A stretch of 64,000 bases of DNA from Paraburkholderia podalyriae (lineage in GTDB: Bacteria > Pseudomonadota > Gammaproteobacteria > Burkholderiales > Burkholderiaceae). A program made the position numbers and the translations under genes. The DNA lies in NCBI RefSeq assembly GCF_014397785.1, contig NZ_VZQQ01000004.1, positions 1 through 64,000 on the forward strand. The letters are read 5' to 3'. Below the pieces are notes generated by a model. The model was not told where the DNA came from, did not search any database, and saw nothing but the letters and a program-made list of their open reading frames with translations. Below, piece after piece: positions 1 through 7,469 of the stretch. Position 1 is the first letter of the stretch, and the number at the start of each line of letters is the position of its first letter.

Positions 1-325
1 CGTCCATCGGATGCGCGGCGGCCGGAATCCATTCGAGCGCGGCCTTCACGTTGGCGGGCAGGCCGCGCATCGACTTCAGCTTCGTCTTGTACGCGCTCAG
101 CTCGGCCGGCGTCGGCAGCTTGCCGTGGACCAGCAGATAGGCGACTTCTTCGAATTCGCATGCGCCGGCGATATCGAGAATGTCGTAGCCGCGATAGTGC
201 AGATCGTTGCCGGTCTTGCCGACCGTGCACAGCGCGGTGTTGCCCGCGGTCACGCCGGACAGCGCGACGGATTTTTTCGGCTTGAATGCACCTGCGTTCG
301 GCGTGCTGTTGTCTGCTTCGCTCAT
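1..325 (-). CDS. prpC: 2-methylcitrate synthase PrpC, N-terminal part (cut by window start)
   Basis: Condenses propionyl-CoA with oxaloacetate to 2-methylcitrate in the cytoplasmic methylcitrate cycle. Only the first ~108 codons are here. The N-terminus reads MSEADNST, followed by KPKKSVALSGVTAGNTALC and a VGKTGNDLHYRGYDI block, which is nearly identical to E. coli PrpC and separates it from ordinary citrate synthase. The ATG at 325 is preceded by a GGAGA ribosome site. It is divergent from prpR and has a sigma-54 promoter in the gap. PrpC, not PrpB, is the first gene after that promoter, so prpB must lie elsewhere or further downstream. Confidence 0.95.
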   Translation of the reverse strand, partial: MSEADNSTPNAGAFKPKKSVALSGVTAGNTALCTVGKTGNDLHYRGYDILDIAGACEFEEVAYLLVHGKLPTPAELSAYKTKLKSMRGLPANVKAALEWIPAAAHPMD

Positions 326-383
326 CGATTGTCTCCAGAAAGGGTGGGAAATTGGGTCACAGCTTCGATTGGGCCACCTTGTA

Positions 384-400
384 TGCAAGGAACGGGCCAG
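384..400 (-). promoter_or_regulatory. sigma-54 (-24/-12) promoter of prpC
   Basis: Read on the minus strand this is CTGGCCCGTTCCTTGCA. It matches the sigma-54 consensus (TGGCACG, four bases, TTGC) at every position except one, with the invariant GG and GC dinucleotides correctly spaced. It lies about 60 bp upstream of the prpC start and transcribes towards it. This is the promoter class expected for a gene activated by the sigma-54-dependent regulator PrpR encoded next door. Confidence 0.85.
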
Positions 401-475
401 CCTGCGGACCGCCGGCTAAGTGCCTGATTTGACGCTAGTCTCGTCAAACAATCACGTGAACGCGCCGCTCGCTCG

Positions 476-491
476 ATTTCATTAATGAAAT
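476..491. promoter_or_regulatory. perfect 16-bp palindrome, candidate PrpR upstream activator site
   Basis: ATTTCATTAATGAAAT is a perfect palindrome lying between prpC and prpR. It sits about 85 bp upstream of the -24 element of the prpC promoter, a usual distance for an enhancer site of a sigma-54 activator. It is the only strong dyad in the gap. Assignment to PrpR is inference from position and symmetry; it could also mediate autoregulation of prpR. Confidence 0.6.
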
Positions 492-563
492 TGCGAATTT
501 CAAATCGGCAATGAATGCTCGCATAATGGAGATCCCAACCTACCCCGCCGCGAGCCGCCCACC

Positions 564-2522
564 TTGAGCACGCCTCTTTACGAACCGCCGCAGCGTCCGC
601 GCGTTTGGGCGCTGAGCATCAGCCGCCTGCGCGATCTGTACCTCGACATCGCCGGCGAATATGTGGAACACGCGGATGTTCGCATCGTGTCGCACGCCTT
701 CGAAGACGCGGTGCGCGAAATCGAAGGCGCGGGCGCCGCGCGGCCTGACGTGGTGCTCGCGGGCGGCTCGAACGGCGCATATCTGAAAACGCGCGTGTCG
801 GTGCCGGTCGTGCGGATCAGCCCGACCGGCTACGACGTGATGCATGCGCTCGCCCGCGCGCGTCGCGAAGGCGCGCGCGTCGCGCTCGTCACGCACGGCG
901 ACACGCCCGACGAAGTGCGCCGCTTCACCGCCGCGTACGCGCTCGACGTCACGCTCGCGTCGTATCAGTCGGCGCAGGACGCCGAGAGCGTCGTGCTCGA
1001 TCTCAGCGATCGCGGCATCGACGTGGTGGTGGGCCCGGGCCTCGTCACCGACCTCGCCGCGAACGCGGGCATGGGCGCGGTATTTCTGTACTCGCACGCG
1101 TCGGTGCGGGCTGGCTTCGACACCGCGCTGGAAGTCGCGCAGGCGACGCGCCGCGAAACCGTGCGACGTCAGCGGCTCGACACGCTGCTGCAGCATCTGC
1201 GCGACGGCGTGGTCGCGCTCGATGCGCAAGGCCGCGTCGAACTGATGAACCAGCGGCTCGCGGGCGTGCTCGGTATCGATGCCGCAAAGGCCGTCGGCCG
1301 CGCGCTGCTCGAACTCGCACCCGATCTCGCGGGCAGTCTGCCCGACGCGAACGGCGACAGCTTCTGCACGGTGCGCGGCGCGAGCTACGTCGTGCATCGC
1401 GGGCCGCTCGCGAGCAGCGGCGCGGCGCCGGGCACCGTGCTGACGTTCCAGGAATCGCGCGCGGTCGAGCGGCTCGATCGCACGCTGCGCGCGCGTCAAC
1501 GCGTGCAGCAATTCACCGCGCGCTATCGGCTCGACGATATCGTCGGTGCGTCGGAATCGATAGAACGGGTGCGCGCGCTGGTCACGCGTTATGCGAGGTC
1601 GGACGCGACCGTGCTGATTCTCGGCGAGAGCGGCACTGGCAAGGAGATGGTCGCGCAGAGCATGCATCAACTGAGCGCGCGGCGCGACTTTGCGTTCGTC
1701 GCGATCAATTGCGGCGCGTTTCCGGAGGCGTTGCTCGAAAGCGAACTGTTCGGCTACGAGGAAGGTGCGTTCACCGGCGCGCGCAAGGGCGGCAAGGCGG
1801 GGCTGATCGAAGTCGCGCATCGCGGCACGCTGTTTCTCGACGAGATCGGCGAGATGCCATTGCCGTTGCAAAGCCGCCTGTTGCGCGTGTTGCAGGAGCG
1901 CGAGGTCGTGCGGCTCGGCTCGACGGAGCCGATGCGCGTCGATATTCGCGTCGTCGCGGCGACGCATCGCGCGCTGACTGACCGCATCGCGGCCGGCAGT
2001 TTCCGCGCCGATCTGTACTACCGGCTCAACATTCTCAGCATCGCGTTGCCGCCGCTGCGTGAACGACCGAACGACCTGCTGCCGCTCGCCGCCGAACTGT
2101 TGCGCCAGGCGGCCGTGCGCGAGCCGAGGCTGGCGGCGCGCGTGCCCGACGCGGATACCGCCGCGCGCATGCTCGAAGGTTTGGGCGCGGCGTTGCGGCG
2201 CTATGCGTGGCCGGGCAACGTGCGCGAGTTGCAGAACGTGATCGAGCGGATCGTGGTTGAACTCGCGGATAGCGATGCGGATAGGGAGGCGAGCGCGGCG
2301 CTCGTTACGCGCGACATGCTGCGCGCGCTCGCGCCGGAAATCGTCGAACCCATTGCGCGCGCGAAGCCGGCGGCGCTGACGCTGCGCGAGCGGAGCCGTC
2401 ATATCGAGGCCGGTGAAATCCGCGCGGTGCTCGCGGCTCACGAAGGTGATCGCGATGCGGCTTGCGCCGCGTTGGGGATCAGCAAGACGACGTTGTGGCG
2501 CAAGTTGAATGCGGGGCGGTAG
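564..2522 (+). CDS. prpR: sigma-54-dependent propionate catabolism activator PrpR
   Basis: Transcriptional activator of the methylcitrate operon, 652 aa. Domains in order: PrpR_N sensory domain (about residues 10-190, including the family signature GGSNGAYLK), a PAS-like stretch (about 205-300), the AAA+ sigma-54 interaction domain with Walker A GESGTGKE at 354-361 and the GAFTGA loop at 401-406 that contacts sigma-54, and a C-terminal Fis-type helix-turn-helix (about 610-650). The chosen start is TTG at 564. The nearby ATG at 526 is out of frame, and no in-frame ATG or GTG follows the upstream stop. The ribosome site is weak. Family knowledge: the ligand is 2-methylcitrate. The gene is divergent from prpC and has a strong terminator downstream. 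Confidence 0.95.
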   Translation: MSTPLYEPPQRPRVWALSISRLRDLYLDIAGEYVEHADVRIVSHAFEDAVREIEGAGAARPDVVLAGGSNGAYLKTRVSVPVVRISPTGYDVMHALARARREGARVALVTHGDTPDEVRRFTAAYALDVTLASYQSAQDAESVVLDLSDRGIDVVVGPGLVTDLAANAGMGAVFLYSHASVRAGFDTALEVAQATRRETVRRQRLDTLLQHLRDGVVALDAQGRVELMNQRLAGVLGIDAAKAVGRALLELAPDLAGSLPDANGDSFCTVRGASYVVHRGPLASSGAAPGTVLTFQESRAVERLDRTLRARQRVQQFTARYRLDDIVGASESIERVRALVTRYARSDATVLILGESGTGKEMVAQSMHQLSARRDFAFVAINCGAFPEALLESELFGYEEGAFTGARKGGKAGLIEVAHRGTLFLDEIGEMPLPLQSRLLRVLQEREVVRLGSTEPMRVDIRVVAATHRALTDRIAAGSFRADLYYRLNILSIALPPLRERPNDLLPLAAELLRQAAVREPRLAARVPDADTAARMLEGLGAALRRYAWPGNVRELQNVIERIVVELADSDADREASAALVTRDMLRALAPEIVEPIARAKPAALTLRERSRHIEAGEIRAVLAAHEGDRDAACAALGISKTTLWRKLNAGR

Positions 2523-2542
2523 GTTGGGCGTGGTTTGAAATG

Positions 2543-2727
2543 CTACGCGGGAACGCTGTGCCGCGACGCTTTCGAATTCCCGGTCGAAAGCAGGAACCAG
2601 AGACCTAATGGCTTTATGTTCACCGGGATCGAGTTCATTGGCGATGCGGGCTATGGTCAGTCGTGGTGGTGCCGGTTGCCTGCGTGATCGCCTTGGCATA
2701 GCCCCTTCGAAGCGGGGCCCTGTTCAT
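2543..2727 (-). other. two overlapping mini-ORFs with ATGA coupling
   Basis: On the minus strand a 30-codon frame (2727 to 2635, beginning MNRAPLRRGYAKAI) ends in TGA. That TGA overlaps the ATG of a second, 31-codon frame (2638 to 2543, beginning MNSIPVNIKPLGLW). The four-base ATGA overlap is typical of translational coupling. A purine-rich AAGGG lies upstream of the first ATG. No family was recognised and both could be fortuitous. They may belong to a dispersed repeat rather than encode functional peptides. Confidence 0.25.
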
Positions 2728-2775
2728 GTGCTTACGCCCTTGAGCCCGAATCGCTGGAATCAAGGCCTAACGGCG

Positions 2776-2799
2776 AAAGGCCCGCTCGCCGGGCCTTTT
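2776..2799 (+). terminator. rho-independent terminator after prpR
   Basis: AAAGGCCCG and CGGGCCTTT form a 9-bp GC-rich stem with a short loop, ending in a T run on the plus strand. It lies about 250 bp downstream of prpR. Confidence 0.75.
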
Positions 2800-2805
2800 C
2801 GCAGG

Positions 2806-2827
2806 AAAAAGCCCCGCTGAAGCGGGG
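2806..2827 (-). terminator. rho-independent terminator of the T6SS effector cassette
   Basis: CCCCGC-TGAA-GCGGGG is a tetraloop hairpin. Read on the minus strand it is followed by five T residues (A run at 2806-2810). It lies just after the stop of the Imm52 gene and closes the minus-strand cassette. Confidence 0.8.
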
Positions 2828-2841
2828 GTAAAAAGCCGAAC

Positions 2842-3573
2842 TCAGAGATCAACGAAACGCGGCAACAGGTCCTGATCGGCGAGGCGGATTTCGATATCGT
2901 TTGCCGCCTTGACGTGCTCCCGGTTATTCACATCAAAGACTTCATCCGTCACACTGACGATGATCGTGCCTTGCTGCTTGCCATCGCGCATGACAGGGAT
3001 TAAGTCGCGCGCTTCGGGCACCTGGGCCACTGAGAGAGCATGCGGCAAGTAGAGCATCCAGCTTACGCCCGGGCGGTCTTCGAAGACCTGCATTTCGAAA
3101 TACTTGCGGGGGCCGAACGTCACGTAGAACGGATCGTAGATCTCAACGACCTTCGCAATGACTTCGGCAACGGATCGACATCCGCCGAGCCGAGATGATG
3201 CCGGGTTTTTTTCATCCACAGCTAGTTCAAAAGATTGGGGCAAAAGCCTACCGCCATCGATTGAAATCGAGAATGCCGCCCCACCTTCATCTGTCTGGAT
3301 GCCATTCCAAATTCCGATGGTCTTTGGCGCACCTTCACCTTTGCTCTTATAGCGGTCAGCAACTTCATTAATTGCTTCTTTTGTCGGCCGATCGTCTTGA
3401 TAAACACGATACTTTAGCGCCTCCCTAAGATCGCCTCCTTTGAGATACCAGCTTTCAAGCAACCGGTCCTTCCGCGCCAGCAATTCAATAACCGGCGTGA
3501 GACGTTCGATATGAAAGAAAAAATCTCGGCCGGGAATGTTGTCAGGGTCTTGATGTTGCGAAAACAGGTTCAT
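2842..3573 (-). CDS. Imm52-family immunity protein, partner of the adjacent nuclease toxin
   Basis: Predicted cytoplasmic immunity protein of 243 aa beginning MNLFSQHQDPDNI. The overall pattern (charged N-terminal half, central SISIDGG strand, late FGPRKYFEMQVFED and PGVSWMLYLP segments) resembles the Imm52 family of polymorphic-toxin loci, which occurs next to Tox-REase-5 toxins. There is no signal peptide or membrane segment. It begins 7 bp after the toxin gene, consistent with co-expression to protect the producer. Its position equals that of tsiT in the P. aeruginosa tseT cluster. Base composition is visibly lower in GC than the flanking genes. Function is inferred from family and position. 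Confidence 0.8.
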   Translation of the reverse strand: MNLFSQHQDPDNIPGRDFFFHIERLTPVIELLARKDRLLESWYLKGGDLREALKYRVYQDDRPTKEAINEVADRYKSKGEGAPKTIGIWNGIQTDEGGAAFSISIDGGRLLPQSFELAVDEKNPASSRLGGCRSVAEVIAKVVEIYDPFYVTFGPRKYFEMQVFEDRPGVSWMLYLPHALSVAQVPEARDLIPVMRDGKQQGTIIVSVTDEVFDVNNREHVKAANDIEIRLADQDLLPRFVDL

Positions 3574-3580
3574 AGCCGAC

Positions 3581-4204
3581 TCACGGTTGATAGATAGAGG
3601 AAACTCCGTTAGCTGCGAGCGTTCGCAGCATATAAGCGCGGGTCTTCGGCGTCTGAAAGTACCACATTAGTTTCGCAGGAAGATTGGCGCGCACAATCGC
3701 CCCCTGCGTCTTTATCTGATCCTGCATCGAATCGAAACCCGTGAAGAAGCGCAATACTTCCCCGTCCTCCCGTATGAACTGATCATAGTTTCCCTTCGCT
3801 TCCTGCAAAAGGCATTGCGAGTGCTGAAATCCATCAAAGTCTGTGGCAAACCATTCCCACTCCATATTCCAGCCCTTGCTGGTTTCGCGGCCTTTTCCGT
3901 CAGTCGTTATCCCGTATTCGTATCCGGTGATACGGGCCTGATAGCGACGCGGCTCAGGGTTCATGCTGTGGTTCCTTTCTACCTTTTTACCGCCTTTCTC
4001 GGGCGGGCACTTGCACGGCCTTTCGCGTTCGCGCGTCCGGTCACGCGGGAGCTCGCCCCATCCGCCGTCTGAATCCGCGCCAGTGCCGCTGCTACCCGCA
4101 GGACCAGCAGACGGTGCGGCGCTGGAAACCGGAACAGGCATAGGCATTGCCTGCGCCATTGCGTTTGCTGCGTTTCCGAGCGTCGCCGGGAATGGAATAC
4201 CCAT
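3581..4204 (-). CDS. tseT: Type VI secretion nuclease effector, Tox-REase-5 domain (TseT-like)
   Basis: Antibacterial DNase effector of 207 aa. The N-terminal ~60 residues are Ala/Pro/Met/Gly-rich and low complexity. They are followed by CKCPPEKGG (Cys64, Cys66) and a restriction-endonuclease-fold toxin domain with Asp122, Asp124 and a Glu135-Ala-Lys137 motif (QEAKGNYDQF) as the likely PD-(D/E)xK active site. It carries no PAAR or VgrG domain, so it must be loaded by partners. Its ATG overlaps the stop of the upstream co-chaperone gene (TGATG) and has a good AAGGAG site. Gene order chaperone/co-chaperone/toxin/immunity equals the TecT/co-TecT/TseT/TsiT set of P. aeruginosa. No secretion apparatus gene is in the window. 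Confidence 0.85.
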   Translation of the reverse strand: MGIPFPATLGNAANAMAQAMPMPVPVSSAAPSAGPAGSSGTGADSDGGWGELPRDRTRERERPCKCPPEKGGKKVERNHSMNPEPRRYQARITGYEYGITTDGKGRETSKGWNMEWEWFATDFDGFQHSQCLLQEAKGNYDQFIREDGEVLRFFTGFDSMQDQIKTQGAIVRANLPAKLMWYFQTPKTRAYMLRTLAANGVSSIYQP

Positions 4205-4548
4205 CAGCGTTTCTCCTTCATTTCCTGTTGTCTTTTACCCGTTGCCTGCATCAACATTTCGAATCGCTGGTCACCCGGAACGCCTGATTTGTGCAGCCAT
4301 GCTGCGACCGCCGGAATCCTGTAAAACCCGGGCGTAGTTGCTTCCACATACAGGAAATCGACTATCGGCACGTCATGCGTAAAGCGGAGTACCTTGGTTC
4401 GCGCGAAGGCCGCATTAAGCCGGTCGCGCAAGGTCGGATCATTGCCCAGCGCGGGATAATCGCGCACGATATGACCACGGATAAAATCCACATAGTTGCG
4501 GTCTTCGTAGGCTTTCAGGAGCGCCCATTGCCCTTCAGTAAATTCCAT
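4204..4548 (-). CDS. small T6SS co-chaperone (co-TecT-like)
   Basis: Predicted 114-aa cytoplasmic protein starting MEFTEGQWALLKAYEDR. The ATG at 4548 was chosen because it sits at the end of the DUF4123 gene with a 14-bp overlap, implying translational coupling; an upstream in-frame ATG at 4653 would overlap that gene by 119 bp. It is mostly helical by appearance, with no membrane segment. In P. aeruginosa a small protein in the same position between TecT and TseT acts as a co-chaperone that modulates release of the effector from the DUF4123 protein. Family assignment here rests mainly on position and size. Confidence 0.65.
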   Translation of the reverse strand: MEFTEGQWALLKAYEDRNYVDFIRGHIVRDYPALGNDPTLRDRLNAAFARTKVLRFTHDVPIVDFLYVEATTPGFYRIPAVAAWLHKSGVPGDQRFEMLMQATGKRQQEMKEKR

Positions 4549-5044
4549 TGTCGTTGATGGTGAATCGTTGTCCTTCGTTGAGGTATTGCCACGCTTCGGC
4601 AGCCCTGAAAAGCTCGTGCTCGCGCTTGCCGTGGCATACCGCATTGAGCGCATGCAACACCCTGGGGTCCCTGAAGCGCAGCAGGGCGGATCGTCCTTTC
4701 GGGATTCCGGTATCCAGGTGCGGGCGCAGCTTTGCGGCCTGCCTCTCCAGGCTTTCTGAGGTAATCAGCCAGATCACGCCAGGGCGGGCCTGTTCGAGTT
4801 CGCCCAGGTCCGCAAGATGGTCGCGCGCCGTCTTCGGATCAACCAGCCACGGCCCCGCGTGTGCGAGTGCCATGTCGTTCGTTGAATACGACTTCAGCGT
4901 ATCGAACGGAAACCATTCGCCGGTTTCGGCGTTCAGCGCCATTGAGGACGGCATTGGCGGGAAGTTTGAGTAGATGGAATAGGTGATACGGCAAAGCAGG
5001 CATTCTTCCTTGCCTGCGGTTTCATCCTGTTTCTGTTGTCCCAT
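4535..5044 (-). CDS. DUF4123 T6SS effector chaperone/adaptor (TecT-like)
   Basis: Adaptor that loads a dedicated effector onto a PAAR or VgrG spike, 169 aa. DUF4123 hallmarks are visible: the AGPWLVD turn, a mid region VIWLITSES, and a late LLRFRDPRVLHAL motif. The ATG at 5044 is preceded by GAGGT at proper spacing, better than the in-frame ATG at 5089. It is the first gene of the four-gene cassette. A Cys pair (CLLC) near residue 18 is unusual and might bind metal. No PAAR gene is adjacent, unlike the P. aeruginosa locus where PAAR4 precedes it, so the spike partner must be encoded elsewhere. Confidence 0.8.
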   Translation of the reverse strand: MGQQKQDETAGKEECLLCRITYSIYSNFPPMPSSMALNAETGEWFPFDTLKSYSTNDMALAHAGPWLVDPKTARDHLADLGELEQARPGVIWLITSESLERQAAKLRPHLDTGIPKGRSALLRFRDPRVLHALNAVCHGKREHELFRAAEAWQYLNEGQRFTINDNGIY

Positions 5045-5523
5045 TTGACCTCTTCTGATTTTCCAGAAAACGTCCGACGAATTAACCATCTAAAACGCGA
5101 CACGGTCAACGACTTTAATTCGAGATAAAACCGTTTTGACAGATATTCACAATTGCTCTGCCTATCTCATTTTCAGTGCATCGGATCATGAGCCCCAGCA
5201 GGTTGTTCAGCTTCGCCACAGCCGACACCTGCGGCGCATCCGCCGGCTCCCGCCCGCCATCGCGTGGCTCGGGTATTCCCCCGTTGACCCGAACGATTTC
5301 ATTCCTTACAGTGTCGCGCGTTCGCATAAAGAATCGTCGTTCCCTATACGAACAAAACTTCGTCGTCCGGCGCGGTTTCGTCAAGCCGATCCGTGCGGGT
5401 ATGATTCATTGCCGAAGCACGGCCAGTTGACCCCGCGCAGGCATCGTGCGCCGCTGCCAGAGGCGTACAGTCTTAAAGAAGAATAGCTCGTCGTGTCGGG
5501 CCTTTCGCTGTCAGGAGACCATC
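5045..5523. other. divergent intergenic region between T6SS cassette and MFS gene
   Basis: Holds the presumed promoters of the minus-strand effector cassette and the plus-strand MFS gene. The only reading frame of note is a doubtful 70-codon minus-strand one (5115-5327). No operator palindrome stood out. Confidence 0.5.
5115..5327 (-). CDS. doubtful small ORF upstream of the T6SS cassette
   Basis: A 70-codon frame (MRTRDTVRNEIVRVNGG...) ends about 70 bp before the DUF4123 gene on the same strand. It has no clear ribosome site and no PAAR-like motif, although a PAAR gene is what this position holds in related clusters. Family not recognised. It may be non-coding. Confidence 0.25.
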   Translation of the reverse strand: MRTRDTVRNEIVRVNGGIPEPRDGGREPADAPQVSAVAKLNNLLGLMIRCTENEIGRAIVNICQNGFISN

Positions 5524-6882
5524 ATGAACCGCAGCCCCGCTGTGAACGTTCAAACCTTCATCAACGAGCATCCGTTTTCGCCGTTCCAGTGGCTGATTTT
5601 TTTCATGTGCTTCGTCATCGTCCTGCTGGACGGTTTTGACACTGCTGCAATCGGCTTCATCGCGCCTTCGCTGATCACCGAATGGGGCATCGGCAAGCCC
5701 GCGCTCGCGCCGGTGCTGAGCGCCGCGCTGTTCGGCCTCGCGTGCGGCGCGCTCGGCTCGGGTCCACTGTCCGACCGCCTCGGACGTCGCTCGATGCTGG
5801 TCGGCTCGGTGCTGCTGTTCGGCACCGCCTGCCTCGCGTCGGCGTTCTCGACCGGCATCGAGCAACTGACCGTGCTGCGCTTCGTCACCGGCGTCGGCCT
5901 CGGCGCCGCGATGCCGAACGCGGTCACGATGATGGGCGAGTACAGCCCGGACAACCGTCGCGCCACCGTGATCAACCTGATGTTCTGCGGCTTTCCGCTC
6001 GGCGCCGCGTTCGGCGGTTTCCTCGCCGCGTGGATCATTCCGCATCTGGGCTGGCGCAGCGTGCTGATCCTCGGCGGCGTCACGCCGTTGCTGCTGTTGC
6101 TGCTGGTGCTCGCCAGGATGCCGGAGTCGGTCCGCTACATGGTCGCGAATAACAAGCCGGCCGAACGGATTCGCGCGGCCCTCGCGCGCATTTCCGGCGA
6201 CGCTGTGCAGGCCAGCGCGTTCACGATGACCGAAACCGCGCCGCAAACCGGCGGCAAGGGACTCGGCGTCGTGCTGTCGCGCTCGTACATCGTCGGTTCG
6301 GTGATGCTCTGGCTCGCGTACTTCATGGGCCTCGTGATCTTCTATGCGTCGATCAACTGGATGCCGATTCTGCTGAAGGACGCCGGTCTCACGCCGCAAC
6401 GCGCGACGCTGATCTCCGCGCTGTTCCCGCTCGGCGGCGTCGGCGCAGTACTGGCCGGCGTGCTGATGGACCGCTTCAACGCGAACCGCGTCATCGCGGT
6501 GTGCTATGCGCTGACCGCCATCAGCGTGTACTTCATCGGGCAGGCCGCCGGCAACGTGGGCGCGCTCGTGCTGATCGTGTTCATCGCCGGCGTGCTAATG
6601 AACACGGCGCAGTCGTCGATGCCGGCGCTCGCCGCCGCGTTCTACCCGACCGCGGGCCGCGGCACGGGCGTCGCGTGGATGCTTGGCGTCGGTCGCTTCG
6701 GCGGCATTGCGGGTTCGTTCCTCGTAGCCGAGCTGGCGCGCCGCCACTTCTCGTTCGGCGGCATCTTCGCGACGATCGCGGTGGCGGGTCTGGTGTCGTG
6801 CGTCGCACTGCTGATCAAGCAGGCGGCACGGCCGCAGGCGGCGGGAGTGGGCGCGTCGAAGACGGAGTCGTTCGGGCATTGA
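5524..6882 (+). CDS. MFS transporter, aromatic acid:H+ symporter (AAHS) family
   Basis: Inner-membrane carrier of 452 aa with twelve predicted membrane segments. The first is marked by LLDGFDTAAIGFIAPSL, the DGFD motif of PcaK/BenK-type aromatic-acid symporters. The MFS loop signature GPLSDRLGRR follows segment 2 and PESVRYMV lies in the central loop. Start ATG at 5524 follows AGGAGA at good spacing. No catabolic gene is adjacent, so the substrate (benzoate, hydroxybenzoate, protocatechuate or similar) cannot be set from context. It resembles the second AAHS carrier at 38976-40334. A strong terminator follows. Confidence 0.88.
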   Translation: MNRSPAVNVQTFINEHPFSPFQWLIFFMCFVIVLLDGFDTAAIGFIAPSLITEWGIGKPALAPVLSAALFGLACGALGSGPLSDRLGRRSMLVGSVLLFGTACLASAFSTGIEQLTVLRFVTGVGLGAAMPNAVTMMGEYSPDNRRATVINLMFCGFPLGAAFGGFLAAWIIPHLGWRSVLILGGVTPLLLLLLVLARMPESVRYMVANNKPAERIRAALARISGDAVQASAFTMTETAPQTGGKGLGVVLSRSYIVGSVMLWLAYFMGLVIFYASINWMPILLKDAGLTPQRATLISALFPLGGVGAVLAGVLMDRFNANRVIAVCYALTAISVYFIGQAAGNVGALVLIVFIAGVLMNTAQSSMPALAAAFYPTAGRGTGVAWMLGVGRFGGIAGSFLVAELARRHFSFGGIFATIAVAGLVSCVALLIKQAARPQAAGVGASKTESFGH

Positions 6883-6941
6883 GCGTACGATGACGCATGC
6901 GCGCCAACGGACCGACAACGGTTCGATCGAGTGGTGATCGG

Positions 6942-6973
6942 AAGCCGCCCTGCGATTCGCAGGGCGGCTTTTT
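6942..6973 (+). terminator. rho-independent terminator after MFS gene
   Basis: AAGCCGCCCTGCG and its complement CGCAGGGCGGCTT form a 13-bp stem with a very short loop, followed by TTTTG on the plus strand. The A run on the other side lets it work in both directions. Confidence 0.9.
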
Positions 6974-7124
6974 GTTTTGGTGGCTGCGGCATTGTGATCC
7001 ACGGCAGCAAAATGCACCGCGCGCCGCTTCCCGATACACTACGCAGCTATTCACAGGCGCGCAGCCCGGCACCGCGGCCACCGCCGCTTCCGCGCCGCCG
7101 CCGTCTCATCTCAGGATTCCGGTA

Positions 7125-7457
7125 ATGAAACGCGTAGTCGTACCCGCGCTCGTCGCGCTGTGCGTCGCGCTGCCGGCCGCTCAGGCCGTCGCGCAGAGCG
7201 TCAGCGATCAATGTTTCGCGCTCGGTGACATCGCCGGCCAGGTCGCGTCGTGGCGCGCCCACAAGAAGACCAAAGCTCAGGCGCTCGAGCAGGCCGCCCG
7301 CTATTACAAGGACCCGTCCGATCGCGCGGCCGTCGACGCGATCATCGAAAAGATCTACAGCCCCGACGCGCCGCACATGACGCCCGATCAGGCGAGCATG
7401 GCGATCACGTCGGAGTGCGTGAACCGGCACAAGGGGCAGGCTGCGCCGGCACAGTAA
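7125..7457 (+). CDS. small secreted hypothetical protein
   Basis: 110-aa protein with a clear Sec signal peptide (MKRVVVPALVALCVALPAAQAVAQS, predicted cleavage after AQA or VAQ). The mature part is ~85 residues, helical and charged, with an ...EQAARYYKDPSDRAAVD... segment and two Cys (DQCFALG, SECVNRH) that could form a disulfide. The ATG at 7125 lies where the signal peptide begins. It is convergent with the galactanase gene, 12 bp apart. Family not recognised; predicted periplasmic. Confidence 0.75.
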   Translation: MKRVVVPALVALCVALPAAQAVAQSVSDQCFALGDIAGQVASWRAHKKTKAQALEQAARYYKDPSDRAAVDAIIEKIYSPDAPHMTPDQASMAITSECVNRHKGQAAPAQ

Positions 7458-7469
7458 CGCCGACGTGCG

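Larger units (their letters stand above)
2523..2841. other. intergenic region between prpR and the T6SS cassette
   Basis: No conventional gene is present. It contains two tiny overlapping minus-strand reading frames (2543-2638 and 2635-2727) and two hairpin terminators (2776-2799 and 2811-2827). It is the junction between core metabolic DNA and the lower-GC effector islet, but no integrase, attachment site or target duplication was recognised. Confidence 0.6.

Noticed and set aside
540..2699. 719-codon open frame on the minus strand
   Set aside because: It is antisense to prpR, very rich in Arg/Ala/His as expected of a shadow frame in high-GC DNA, and has no recognisable domain.
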